A stretch of 64,000 nt of DNA, from NCBI GenBank assembly GCA_016841605.1, contig JAENYV010000006.1:185544-249543 (forward strand), written 5' to 3'. Positions 16,503-24,558 of this stretch are shown in pieces. The notes under the pieces were generated by a model. The model had not been told where the DNA came from and made no database searches. It saw only the letters and a program-made list of their open reading frames with translations. The DNA is from Dethiobacter alkaliphilus (GTDB lineage Bacteria > Bacillota > Dethiobacteria > DTU022 > UBA8154). Positions within the stretch are counted from its first letter, which is position 1, and each line of letters starts with the position of its first letter. The position numbers were made by a program, and so were the translations under genes.

Positions 16503-16865
16503 ATGAAGGAGTTGCCAAAATCGACGGCCTGTCTTGAGTTCAAGAGACAGAAGGTCTTCGCAGTGCGGAGCATAAAAGAAGGCGAAGTGCTGGAATGTTC
16601 GCCGGTTATCCCTGTTTCAGCCGGTGAATGGGCATCGGTTTCCCAAACTGTATTGCGCTATTATTGTTATGCCTGGGGAGAGGACAATAAAGGTGCAGCT
16701 ATTGCACTGGGTTACGGTTCCCTCTTCAACTGCTCGGCCGAACGGCCTACTGCGTATTATGTCAATCATTTCGAAGACCTGGTCATCGAGTTTTTCGCGG
16801 CAAGAGATCTTGAGCAGGGAGAGGAGATTACCGTAAACCGCCGGAAACCCGGCCGGATAACCTGA
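16503..16865 (+). CDS. SET-domain protein, degenerate copy
   Basis: 120-residue single SET domain, a fold that methylates protein lysines using S-adenosylmethionine. ATG after GAGGTGATTTT. Compared with its neighbour at 16947, conserved positions are changed: the cofactor-binding NHS motif reads SLFNCSAERPTAYY instead of SLYNHSYTPNAVYE, and the catalytic Tyr block ITVNYN reads ITVNRR. The overall core (VFAVRSIKEGEVLE, LEQGEEITVN) is kept. It therefore may be inactive as an enzyme yet still bind partners, for example by pairing with the intact paralogue 81 bases downstream. Function is inference. Confidence 0.7.
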   Translation: MKELPKSTACLEFKRQKVFAVRSIKEGEVLECSPVIPVSAGEWASVSQTVLRYYCYAWGEDNKGAAIALGYGSLFNCSAERPTAYYVNHFEDLVIEFFAARDLEQGEEITVNRRKPGRIT

Positions 16866-16946
16866 ATATAAGGTATGCCCTACGGCTTTGTGAGGACGAT
16901 TCAGAGTCGTCTACGTAGACAGAAGGATGTAGTTGGGAGGTTTATC

Positions 16947-17321
16947 ATGATTGTAGTTCGTAACACCCCAAATAAAGGAAGGGGTGTTTTTGCCGGGAGA
17001 AATTTTGCCGAGAGGGAATTGATCGAGCGGACTCCCGTATTAATTGTCCCTGCTGAGGAGTGGAGTTACATTAGAAATACCATCCTGGACAATTACTGCT
17101 TTCGTTTCGGACCGAATCAAGAGCATGCGGCCCTTGCCATGGGGTATGGTTCATTATACAATCATTCCTATACTCCCAATGCCGTTTATGAAGTAATAGA
17201 TGGGGAGACGGTGATACAGTTTACTGCTTTAAGGGATATTCAGGTGGGGGAGGAAATTACCGTCAATTATAATCGCGATCCCCGGGACAATTCTCCTGTC
17301 TGGTTTGATGTTTTGCCCTAA
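16947..17321 (+). CDS. SET-domain protein lysine methyltransferase-like
   Basis: 124-residue SET domain protein. The frame is open from 16875, but the ATG at 16947 follows GGGAGG with correct spacing, and its product starts directly with the domain (MIVVRNTPNKGRGVFAGRNF). Motifs are intact: GRGVFA, YNHSYTPNA (cofactor and pseudoknot), and VGEEITVNYN with the catalytic Tyr. No pre- or post-SET cysteine regions. Small bacterial SET proteins of this size occur in several phyla; substrates are unknown. It is the downstream member of a tandem pair with a diverged first copy. Confidence 0.8.
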   Translation: MIVVRNTPNKGRGVFAGRNFAERELIERTPVLIVPAEEWSYIRNTILDNYCFRFGPNQEHAALAMGYGSLYNHSYTPNAVYEVIDGETVIQFTALRDIQVGEEITVNYNRDPRDNSPVWFDVLP

Positions 17322-17414
17322 CATCTTGGGACAGGAAAAAAAATATAGTCACCACTTAAACACAAAATAGGTAGTCATTTTAAGCCGCAGTATAACTAAA
17401 ATGGTTTGAGGTAT

Positions 17415-17939
17415 TTAGACTCGATAAGCAGGCGGTGTATTTACCCACCCTTTAAGTAAACCATAATCCAAAAAATTACTATATAATTTTAATTCGTTCG
17501 TTAAAAATTCTTGAAAAAGTGTTCTAATCATAGCTGAAATTGAATGATTAAAAGCAATGATGAGAGTAGGTAAAAACGATTGAATTCCTGCTAATGTATG
17601 CGTAAAGACATATTCATCTGAGACAAATCCTGCATCAAAAATACTTAAAGGATTTTCAGCAGGTTTTTTAGTTGTCGGAATGCCGAATTCTACTGCTGTT
17701 TTTTCTAACCTCTCAATTTCTTTTTTAAGAAATTTTTCACCTTGTAGTAGGATAAATTTTAGATCAGCATCCTTAACCACACCGATAAATACTTTAGTCG
17801 TTTCCACTGTCTGATATCTGATTGTTAATATATTCCAAATATAGCCTACTTCTAAAACACTAATGACTCTTTGCCGGTCTCTTCGTGATTGGCTAAATTT
17901 AAATTTTTGTTCAATTTCTTCTAAAATTTGTGTAAGCAA
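17415..17939 (-). CDS. DUF3231-like (ferritin-like) protein
   Basis: 174-residue protein from TTG 17939 with GGAGG eight bases upstream. Mostly helical; two related halves and a C-terminal DYGLLKGWVNTPPAYR, which resembles the end of DUF3231 and coat protein F-like four-helix proteins (pattern: long helix, G-W-hydrophobic-x-PP). In spore formers such proteins are often spore-associated. The assignment rests on this motif and overall helical pattern only. It is isolated; upstream is a long AT-rich gap (17940-18273) in which I see no gene. Confidence 0.5.
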   Translation of the reverse strand: MLTQILEEIEQKFKFSQSRRDRQRVISVLEVGYIWNILTIRYQTVETTKVFIGVVKDADLKFILLQGEKFLKKEIERLEKTAVEFGIPTTKKPAENPLSIFDAGFVSDEYVFTHTLAGIQSFLPTLIIAFNHSISAMIRTLFQEFLTNELKLYSNFLDYGLLKGWVNTPPAYRV

Positions 17940-18273
17940 TACTTAACCTCCCATATTTATCCTTATAAAATTTTTCTTATCAATTTAATACGCATTTCAT
18001 ATAGATGACCAATAAGAATTATATCTTCTTTGGTTTTTTTAAACTTTCTTTCAGCTGAGGATAATCTACTATAAAAAGGTAATATGTATCATACAATTTT
18101 CCATAAGAACCCTCTATAGTTTAGCTTGTAAATTCGTTTTTATTTTGTTCAAATTGTAAAAAAGTATGCTCATGCCATGATCAAGATACTTCATAATGGC
18201 GAAAAACGTTGGAATTAAATAGTAATCAAACGGTAAAAATATTAAATATAAAAATATTTTTTAAAAAAATGGG

Positions 18274-18302
18274 TTGACAGAATATTTATACTATGAGATA
18301 AT
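18274..18302 (+). promoter_or_regulatory. strong sigma-A promoter before a structured RNA
   Basis: TTGACA (18274-18279), 17-base spacer, GATAAT (18297-18302). Expected transcription start is 18308-18310, exactly where the 5' arm of the RNA's closing stem begins. Confidence 0.75.
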
Positions 18303-18307
18303 ATTAT

Positions 18308-18570
18308 TACACAGATTCCGAGAGGCAAGAAGGAAGACTTCCCCGGCTCCAGACGTAAGGAATGGTTTCCTTGATGGAAAATCATCGATGATTTTTAGCA
18401 CAGGGATGATAAGTGCGGTCAAGGGAGTCGGGCAGCGAGAAAGTAGCCAGTGTATGAAAGGATTTTAAGGATGAACTTCCCTGAAATACCTTTGAAAATG
18501 GCACTGGAAAGCTGTATCATCTAAGTGATAGAGGTTAGCCGGAAGGCCTGTTGGAATCTGTGTATTTTTT
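18308..18570 (+). ncRNA. structured RNA of unknown class, about 260 nt
   Basis: Bases 18308-18319 (TACACAGATTCC) pair perfectly over 12 bp with 18553-18564 (GGAATCTGTGTA), and TTTTTT follows at 18565. Inside are further hairpins: GGAA-GAC-TTCC, AAGGAA-TGGT-TTCCTT and AAAATCA-TCGA-TGATTTT. With a near-consensus promoter whose start coincides with the closing stem, this looks like a discrete noncoding RNA or a leader whose closing stem plus U tract can terminate. The GGDEF gene begins 130 bases later. It does not match the cyclic-di-GMP, cobalamin, T-box, 6S or RNase P consensus as I know them. A GTGCGGTC at 18413 leaves a degenerate group II intron as an alternative. Confidence 0.6.
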
Positions 18571-18702
18571 AATGTACTGATTTTTTCAGTGACAAAAATA
18601 TTTAAAGATTTGAAGCAGGTTACAAAAATATATTTTTGCAATTCCATAAACTTTGTTATAATTAGAGGACATATATACATAAAACAAGGATTAATTGAAC
18701 AA

Positions 18703-19707
18703 ATGGAACAAACAGATTTAAAACAACGCCTTTTTGTTATTGTTCTTAAAGCTTCGATGTTCTTTTCGGCTCTTTCGATTATAGGAAACATAATGATCGA
18801 TTTCCCCTTAAGTGTCAATATTAAATGGATATTCTTATTTTGCTTAACTTTTTTCTGTTTTTTATTTGAAAAATATAAGGGTCTTTCCGATTTACAAAAA
18901 TTTTTGTATTTTTGGTTTTTAATAGGTATTTTTATGCCTCTTGCTTTTATTAATGCCGGAGGAAGCAAAAGTGATACGATAGCATATACATTTTTTGCTT
19001 TAATTGTCGTTACTTACATACTTGACGGTCGTCATAGAAATATACTTATCGGAACTATTATTACTGTCTTTATGGGAATGCATATTTATGAATACTTATT
19101 TCCCGAAAAAATATCTGTTTATGATACATACAGCCGTTTTATTGATCGTTTGACACAGGTGCCGATTATTCTATTTCTTAGTTTTTTAGTTATACGACGT
19201 TTTGTTGATGCCTATGACCAATTGACGAAAAAGCTTATTCGGCATGCGCATCACGATGAACTGACAGGACTGTTAAACAGAAGAAATTTCAATGATATTC
19301 TACAAACGCAACTAAATTCCGGTAATAACAATGGCTACTTAATTATGATGGACATAGATAATTTTAAATTGATTAATGACAAAAAAGGACACCTAGTTGG
19401 GGATGAAGTTCTAAGGTACTTGGGCAGTATATTAAATCAATGCTTTGACAACGGGAAAAACATGATCAGCCGGTGGGGCGGCGATGAATTTGTTATCATT
19501 TATTTTGGCAATGCTGAACAGCTATATATTATTATTGAAAAGATAAAAAATGATTTTAAGACCTATATTGATCAGATTGAGCCGTTAGTTGATATTAGCG
19601 TAGGTGTTGCCGCTATTAAGGGATGTAAAACATCAAATGATGTTCTCGCCAGGTCCGACCAGGTTATGTATGAACAGAAAAGTGCTAAAAAAAATGCTAA
19701 TATTTAA
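18703..19707 (+). CDS. membrane diguanylate cyclase (GGDEF protein)
   Basis: Makes cyclic-di-GMP from two GTP. I start at ATG 18703 (MEQTDLKQRLF) with AAGGA 12 bases upstream; the frame is open further upstream, but that part overlaps AT-rich leader. Residues 10-165 hold about six hydrophobic segments without a recognised sensor domain (resembling the membrane region of MHYT-less GGDEF proteins). The GGDEF domain follows: HDELTGLLNRRNFNDIL near 185, then SRWGGDEFVIIYF with the intact GGDEF signature, and DISVGVAAIKG. No RxxD inhibitory site is visible at the usual spot. No EAL domain. It sits downstream of the structured RNA. Confidence 0.88.
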   Translation: MEQTDLKQRLFVIVLKASMFFSALSIIGNIMIDFPLSVNIKWIFLFCLTFFCFLFEKYKGLSDLQKFLYFWFLIGIFMPLAFINAGGSKSDTIAYTFFALIVVTYILDGRHRNILIGTIITVFMGMHIYEYLFPEKISVYDTYSRFIDRLTQVPIILFLSFLVIRRFVDAYDQLTKKLIRHAHHDELTGLLNRRNFNDILQTQLNSGNNNGYLIMMDIDNFKLINDKKGHLVGDEVLRYLGSILNQCFDNGKNMISRWGGDEFVIIYFGNAEQLYIIIEKIKNDFKTYIDQIEPLVDISVGVAAIKGCKTSNDVLARSDQVMYEQKSAKKNANI

Positions 19708-19808
19708 AGCTTCCGCACTAAGAGTCCATCGGCACTCTATTTTGCCAGTGATAATTTACCCTTTATATGGAAAAAACTAACCTTCAGCAAATAAAATGTA
19801 ATACGAAC

Positions 19809-19837
19809 TTGATCTTTTTTCATTTATATGCTATATT
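19809..19837 (+). promoter_or_regulatory. promoter of tRNA-Leu(GAG)
   Basis: TTGATC (19809-19814), 17-base spacer, TATATT (19832-19837), 15 bases before the tRNA 5' end. Confidence 0.55.
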
Positions 19838-19852
19838 TACGTTGTTCGATAT

Positions 19853-19937
19853 GTCGGGGTGGCGGAACAGGCAGACGCGCACGTTTGAGGGGCGTGTGGT
19901 GAATACCATGTGGGTTCAAGTCCCATCCCCGACACCA
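19853..19937 (+). tRNA. tRNA-Leu (anticodon GAG)
   Basis: Acceptor GTCGGGG pairs with CCCCGAC; the long variable arm of class II tRNAs is present (TGGTGAATACCATG), T arm GGGTTCAAGTCCC, and CCA is encoded. Anticodon loop TTGAGGG gives GAG. Confidence 0.95.
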
Positions 19938-19950
19938 TTTAAGCTATATG

Positions 19951-19980
19951 AAGGCCGTGGAAAAGTACCACGGCCTTTTT
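19951..19980 (+). terminator. terminator after tRNA-Leu(GAG)
   Basis: AAGGCCGTGG pairs with CCACGGCCTT around AAAAGTA, followed by TTTTT. Confidence 0.9.
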
Positions 19981-20090
19981 GTTTGCAAAAACTTGCGCAG
20001 TTAACACGTGTAATTCTTACGGTCTTTCAGAGACTGGCGAATAGTGTTATGTAATGTTGTACTAGTAAGGAAATTACTTTTTAAAGCTAA

Positions 20091-20118
20091 GATCCCCCAG
20101 CAATCAACCTGGAGGATC
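20091..20118 (-). terminator. hairpin after the SPW-like gene
   Basis: GATCCCCCAG / CTGGAGGATC stem with an 8-base loop, 30 bases past the stop of the minus-strand gene. Confidence 0.5.
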
Positions 20119-20147
20119 TCTTCGTTCTGCCATTTTACCCTGTTTGT

Positions 20148-20330
20148 TTATGATTGTTCCACATCAACATTTTTCCGGCCAAAGAGGTAAAAGGCATTAT
20201 AAATTGCTACGATGACACCTAAAATAACGTTGTTCCATGCCAGAGAAGTTGGTGCCATTATGGGAGTATAGTTGACAATTGCTAACCAGATACCTACTAT
20301 TAAGTGGATAATATGAAACGTAGTCATCAC
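20148..20330 (-). CDS. SPW repeat-like small membrane protein
   Basis: 60-residue protein with two hydrophobic segments: IIHLIVGIWLAIVNYTPIM and WNNVILGVIVAIYNAFYLFG. The pattern G-x-W-L near the first segment and WNNVILG at the second fits a single SPW repeat unit. Good AAGGAGGG site. Membrane location likely; function unknown. Confidence 0.6.
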   Translation of the reverse strand: MMTTFHIIHLIVGIWLAIVNYTPIMAPTSLAWNNVILGVIVAIYNAFYLFGRKNVDVEQS

Positions 20331-20470
20331 CTTGTATCCCTCCTTTCAATGCTATAGCATAACCCTTTTTTAAAATAATATACTTTGGAAGGAAAAAGTT
20401 ATCAAAGATGGTTTTTTCTTGTTTGCTTTAATTTATTATGATAAAATAATTCCGGATTGGGAGGTAAAAG

Positions 20471-21295
20471 ATGGTGACAGGAGATTCAGAAAAATATGGA
20501 GACGACTTTATAAAATTTTTAGGTACGGCTGGGGCACGTTTTGTCGTTGCTAAACAGTTAAGAGCTTCAGGGGGACTTTGGCTTTCCGCAGAAAGTTTTA
20601 ATATTCTTATCGATCCTGGTCCAGGGTCGTTAGTAAAGTGCTTGTCTTCCAGGCCCAAACTAGATCCGGCCCTGTTAAACGGAATTATTCTCACACACCG
20701 CCACCTGGATCATTCCAATGATGTAAATGTCCTTATTGAAGCAATGACAAACGGAGGAAGTGATAAAAAAGGTTTTTTATTAGCCCCAAGAGATGCTCTG
20801 GAAGGGAAAGACCCTGTTGTCCAGCTTTATCTTCGCCGTTTTCTTGAGAAAATCGATTTCCTCGAAGAGAAAAAAATATTTAACTTTCCTTCCTTTACAA
20901 TGGAGACGCCGGTAAGGCATCATCACCCTGTCGAAACTTATGGGTTAAAGTTTGTTTTTCCTTATGGGAAAGTATTTCTCATTTCAGATACTGCTTTTTT
21001 CCCTGAATTAATTCATTATTATCAGGGGGCGGATATTCTAATTTTAAATGTTGTTATTTTTGAAGTCCGGTCAGCCAATACAATTTTACATTTGAAATAC
21101 CAGCAGGCTAAGGAGCTGATTCGGGGGATCAAACCTAAGGTGGCTGTCTTAACCCATTTCGGAATGACGATGTTGCAACAAAGGCCCCATCTCCTGGCTG
21201 CTAAGCTGCAGGATGAGTTGGGTATTAAAGTAATTGCCGCCGGTGATGGGCTGAAGCTTTCTTTCTCCAGCTTTTTTCCGGTTAGTACGGAGTGA
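20471..21295 (+). CDS. MBL-fold metallohydrolase
   Basis: 274-residue metallo-beta-lactamase fold enzyme. Metal-binding motif LTHRHLDHSND near residue 76, later HHHPVETYG, ISDTAFFPE (Asp ligand) and LTHFGMTML (final His). The N-terminus has a FLGTAGARFVV start typical of RNase Z/PhnP-like and related phosphodiesterase hydrolases, but no exosite arm, so the substrate is undetermined; it may be a cyclic nucleotide or phosphonate-type ester. ATG after GGGAGG. It is followed after four bases by a DUF503 gene, so they share a transcript. Confidence 0.8.
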   Translation: MVTGDSEKYGDDFIKFLGTAGARFVVAKQLRASGGLWLSAESFNILIDPGPGSLVKCLSSRPKLDPALLNGIILTHRHLDHSNDVNVLIEAMTNGGSDKKGFLLAPRDALEGKDPVVQLYLRRFLEKIDFLEEKKIFNFPSFTMETPVRHHHPVETYGLKFVFPYGKVFLISDTAFFPELIHYYQGADILILNVVIFEVRSANTILHLKYQQAKELIRGIKPKVAVLTHFGMTMLQQRPHLLAAKLQDELGIKVIAAGDGLKLSFSSFFPVSTE

Positions 21296-21299
21296 TAAA

Positions 21300-21587
21300 A
21301 TGTTTGTCGGGATTTGCAGAATGGATTTACTTATCGCTGAGGGACATTCGTTGAAGGAGAAGAGGCACGTTATAAAAAGTATTGTGCAGAGGCTCCAAAA
21401 ACGATTTAATGTTTCTGTAGCGGAAGTGGGGCACCTGGATATGCTGAGGAGAGCAGAGATCGGTATTGCTATAGTAAGCAATGAGGCGATATACTTGGAA
21501 AAAAAAATATCTGAAGCAATTACTTTTGTTGAGTGGGACGGCAGGGTAGATGCGATTAAGATTGAAAAAGAGATCTTCTCTTTATGA
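21300..21587 (+). CDS. DUF503 family protein
   Basis: 95-residue DUF503 protein (YlxP family), a small ferredoxin-like fold protein that is widespread in Firmicutes and often encoded near ribosome assembly genes such as rbfA. Family blocks: LIAEGHSLKEKRHVIKSIVQ, RFNVSVAEVGHLDMLRRAEI and IAIVSNEA. In other genomes it lies between infB and rbfA; here it follows an MBL hydrolase. A role linked to translation has been suggested but is unproven. Confidence 0.85.
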   Translation: MFVGICRMDLLIAEGHSLKEKRHVIKSIVQRLQKRFNVSVAEVGHLDMLRRAEIGIAIVSNEAIYLEKKISEAITFVEWDGRVDAIKIEKEIFSL

Positions 21588-21597
21588 TTAATATGAA

Positions 21598-21876
21598 TTA
21601 AAAACGTATGGTAAAATCTTTGAATTTATCGACTCCAGGATAATCTTTAACCATGATTTCGTCAATTCTTCCATGAGGATTTTTATTCAGAACCGTAATA
21701 AAGTGTTCCAGCTTTTGGGGTGTTTCATATATGATACATTCAACTCTTCCGTCCGGGAGATTTTTAACATATCCCCGCATACCTATTTTTTGGGCAATGC
21801 TATTAATGAAGTAACGCATTCCGACTCCTTGAACCAGACCGGAAAGGTGGATACAAAAATATTTTCTTTCAGACAT
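21598..21876 (-). CDS. acyP: acylphosphatase
   Basis: Hydrolyses carboxyl-phosphate bonds of acylphosphates. The frame is open to 21930, but ATG 21876 has AAGGAG eight bases upstream and gives a normal 92-residue product. The active-site loop LSGLVQGVGMRYF contains the phosphate-binding Arg, and GYVKNLPDGRVECI contains the catalytic Asn. The usual Phe after GVG is Met here, a conservative change. Converges on the DUF503 gene with a 10-base gap. Confidence 0.92.
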   Translation of the reverse strand: MSERKYFCIHLSGLVQGVGMRYFINSIAQKIGMRGYVKNLPDGRVECIIYETPQKLEHFITVLNKNPHGRIDEIMVKDYPGVDKFKDFTIRF

Positions 21877-22014
21877 GCCGAATTCTCCTTTTTTATTGTT
21901 GTTTAAAATACAGCTTTCCTGCTCGAGCAACGTACTTTAAATGTAATGTGGGTTTGAGTTTAATCACCCGTTATTTTCTGTTCTTCAGGGAAGAATAAAA
22001 GGGGTGATTTTTTC

Positions 22015-22692
22015 ATGATAATAAATGTTATTATTAGGACGGTGATTATTTACCTTACTGTCCTTTTGGTTATGCGTCTTATGGGCAAACGGGAAGTGGG
22101 GCAGCTTTCTACTTTTGACCTGGTAGTTGCTATTATGATCGCTGAGATTGCCGTTTTCCCCATGGAAGATTTAAATATACCAATATATATAGGTCTTATC
22201 CCCATGTTTATTCTTGTTGGGGGTGAAATTTTTATTTCTTACGTATGTCTGAAAAGCCGTTTATTAAGAAAAATTATCGACGGTGGACCAAGTATTATTA
22301 TCTCCAAAGGCAAAATTATGGAAAAAGAAATGAGAAGGTTGCGTTATAATTTGAACGATTTATTGGCACAGCTCAGGGAGAAAAATATTTTTGACGTTGC
22401 GGATGTTAATTATGCTATTCTTGAAACTTCGGGTAAATTAAGTGTCATGTTAAAAACCCCGAAAAGGTGTTTGACTCCTGAAGATATCAATCTTCGCCTA
22501 CCGGAAGAAGAAGCACCGTCTCCGGTCATTCTTGACGGAGAAGTTTTAAAGAACAATCTTACATTACATGGTTTAACGGATCTTTGGCTGGACAATAAGC
22601 TTAAAGAATATAGTTTATCCGCTAAGGATATTCTTTATGCCAGTATAGACTCCAGGGGAAAGCTGTTTTTGAGTGAAAAGGTAAAGAAATAA
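22015..22692 (+). CDS. DUF421 (YetF-type) membrane protein, second paralogue
   Basis: 225 residues, ATG 22015, with AAAGGGGTG upstream. Same layout as the protein at 8189: three hydrophobic segments (TVIIYLTVLLVMRLMGKREV, FDLVVAIMIAEIAVFPM, IGLIPMFILVGGEIFISYV), then the cytoplasmic part with SIIISKGKIMEKEMRR, LNDLLAQLREKNIFDVADVN and the end ILYASIDSRGKLFLSEK. Unlike the first copy it has no DUF4363 partner. Function unknown. Confidence 0.85.
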   Translation: MIINVIIRTVIIYLTVLLVMRLMGKREVGQLSTFDLVVAIMIAEIAVFPMEDLNIPIYIGLIPMFILVGGEIFISYVCLKSRLLRKIIDGGPSIIISKGKIMEKEMRRLRYNLNDLLAQLREKNIFDVADVNYAILETSGKLSVMLKTPKRCLTPEDINLRLPEEEAPSPVILDGEVLKNNLTLHGLTDLWLDNKLKEYSLSAKDILYASIDSRGKLFLSEKVKK

Positions 22693-22718
22693 TAAATTAA
22701 ACGATAACTAAAAGTAAA

Positions 22719-23759
22719 TTATGACGACCATTCTACCTTACTGCTTTGAGGGACAAGATGTATCCATGTATTGCCGGGAGCTAAAAGTAATTTACCGTTT
22801 TCCCCGGTAAAAACGGTCCTGGTTTGCTCGCTGTCTTTTTTCCATGTAATCTCTTCGACAGTACCGCCAGAAAAAAGTAACCCTTTGCCTTCTCCGATCA
22901 GTGTTATCCTGAGGTGCCCCTCCGATGTAAAGGTATGTGCATCTATAAACTGGACAATAATGTTTTTTACAGAGATTTCTTCACCCGTTTCGGCTTCAAT
23001 AAAAAGATCACCATCATTATATCGGGTATAGCTTCCTTCGGAATTTTTAAGGTATTCAACATAGTTTGCCGAACTAAATTTTATCTTAATTTTAGAAACA
23101 GCCTGAGTTTGATTTTCCGAAGTTTTAAAAGTGAAAAAAGGCTGGATTGATTCCTTTGAATCCGATAAATAATTCTTTTTTTCCGCTCCCTGTAAGAGCA
23201 GGGAAAGCGAAGTGTATAGGTTGTGAGGCATCTTTCTACTCTTTTCTCTCCAAAAATAAAGGGGATTGAATCGTTCATCAATATATTTTGACCGAATATT
23301 TTTTAAAACTTCCTCTGTGTGGATGGAATAACCGCAGTGAGCCATTATTCCGTCATGTTCCTTGATGAGATAGGCAAAGTATGGTCTGGCGCTGCGAACA
23401 GGACCGATATCACCTTCATAAGGAGAAGCATACAGGGCTAGAAAACGAGTATATCCTCCTTCAACCGGCACTTCGTAAACAAGTTCGGCATAGGCCAAGC
23501 CTGATTGTGGTCTGGCTTTGGGGTGGTTTTCAATTAATACGCACAGTGGGCGGGGGTAGATATCGGCAACGCAAGCCCCCGTGTAGGGAGAAAAAGGCCC
23601 TTGCGGTGTTAATTTTTCATCCTGTTCCAGATTATCTTTCTCAAGCTCATTATTAATCGGAGGGGTAGTTATTTCTTCAGGTACTTTACATCCTGCTGCT
23701 AAAAAGGATACAATAATGATTACGAAGATAAACAGGTAAAATGGACTTTTTGTTTTCAT
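22719..23759 (-). CDS. DUF3048 (YerB-like) lipoprotein
   Basis: 346-residue lipoprotein: signal segment FYLFIFVIIIVSFLAAGC with lipobox LAAGC, a short linker, then the DUF3048 domain (CVADIYPRPLCVLIENHPKA, GLAYAELVYEVPVEGGYTRF, IGPVRSARPYFAYLI) and its C-terminal half (LLLAPGNTWIHLVPQSSKVE). The family is common on the surface of spore formers; YerB was reported to interact with the penicillin-binding protein accessory YerA-PcrB region only by gene context, and no activity is known. Stands alone, divergent from mnmM. Confidence 0.85.
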   Translation of the reverse strand: MKTKSPFYLFIFVIIIVSFLAAGCKVPEEITTPPINNELEKDNLEQDEKLTPQGPFSPYTGACVADIYPRPLCVLIENHPKARPQSGLAYAELVYEVPVEGGYTRFLALYASPYEGDIGPVRSARPYFAYLIKEHDGIMAHCGYSIHTEEVLKNIRSKYIDERFNPLYFWREKSRKMPHNLYTSLSLLLQGAEKKNYLSDSKESIQPFFTFKTSENQTQAVSKIKIKFSSANYVEYLKNSEGSYTRYNDGDLFIEAETGEEISVKNIIVQFIDAHTFTSEGHLRITLIGEGKGLLFSGGTVEEITWKKDSEQTRTVFTGENGKLLLAPGNTWIHLVPQSSKVEWSS

Positions 23760-23832
23760 TCAAATATACCTCTTTTAATTAATATTTGTTTAATAAAAAA
23801 ATAACGTTTTTCTTGACGGGAGGTTTTTTTCA

Positions 23833-24408
23833 TTGGTAGTATTAAAAAAACCCCTCTTAATGGCACGAGAACTTATTGCCCGGTGTGTTTCTCCCGGTGA
23901 CGTCGTAGTGGACGCAACAGCAGGTAATGGACATGATACCCTTTTTCTGGCTGAATTGGTGGGTGACCAAGGAAAGGTCTATTCATTTGATATTCAAGAA
24001 GAAGCAATCTCAAAGACCGCTCAAAAGCTAATTGATGCTCGTTTATTGCCAAGAGTTCATTTGATTTGTTCCGGACATGAAAATATTGCCTTTTATGTTA
24101 AAGAAAAGGTTTCTGCCGTGATGTTTAACCTGGGTTATCTTCCCGGTAAGAATCATTTACTTGTTACCAGGCCTGACACAACATTATCTGCGCTTAAAGC
24201 AAGCCTGGAGAAACTTAGATTCGGCGGGGTGATCACACTTGTCCTCTATTCCGGTCATACAGGTGGAGAGGATGAAAAAAAGACAATAATTGACTATTGT
24301 AGCAAGCTTGAACAAGGCCGTTTTACTGTCTTTCTATATGAAATGATAAACTGGGCGAATTATCCTCCTGCCCTTTTATCCATTGAGAAACACAATTCCG
24401 TTAAATAA
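23833..24408 (+). CDS. mnmM: MnmM/YtqB-type tRNA methyltransferase
   Basis: 191-residue class I S-adenosylmethionine methyltransferase. TTG start after GGGAGG. Motif I is VVVDATAGNGHDTLFLA near residues 28-44; acidic motif II end SFDIQ; motif IV VMFNLGYLPGKNH, the family hallmark; and INWANYPPALLSIEK at the C-terminus. The family, long annotated as putative rRNA methylase (YtqB), was identified as MnmM, which methylates the 5-aminomethyl-2-thiouridine at the wobble position of tRNAs in Gram-positive bacteria. The match is full length. Confidence 0.85.
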   Translation: MVVLKKPLLMARELIARCVSPGDVVVDATAGNGHDTLFLAELVGDQGKVYSFDIQEEAISKTAQKLIDARLLPRVHLICSGHENIAFYVKEKVSAVMFNLGYLPGKNHLLVTRPDTTLSALKASLEKLRFGGVITLVLYSGHTGGEDEKKTIIDYCSKLEQGRFTVFLYEMINWANYPPALLSIEKHNSVK

Positions 24409-24558
24409 ATTAAATCACTATTTTCTGGGAGGTAGTTTATCATTTGTTTCCTGCAAAAGCAAGCTTTGGGTAAATAAATTTCATTGTAATAAAATTACAA
24501 TTTATTATTTTGAAAATTTTTAAGTTAGAATATTATTGTTCCGGGAGGTCTCTTATAT

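Noticed and set aside
18308..18570. Cyclic-di-GMP riboswitch controlling the GGDEF gene
   Set aside because: The expected tetraloop-receptor core and conserved strings of either cyclic-di-GMP class are not visible, and the RNA is more than twice their size.
18465..18968. Minus-strand frame opposite the GGDEF gene and RNA
   Set aside because: Antisense to a well supported gene and to the structured RNA; low-complexity product.
19767..20054. Reading frame spanning tRNA-Leu(GAG)
   Set aside because: It overlaps the tRNA and its terminator; no family resemblance.
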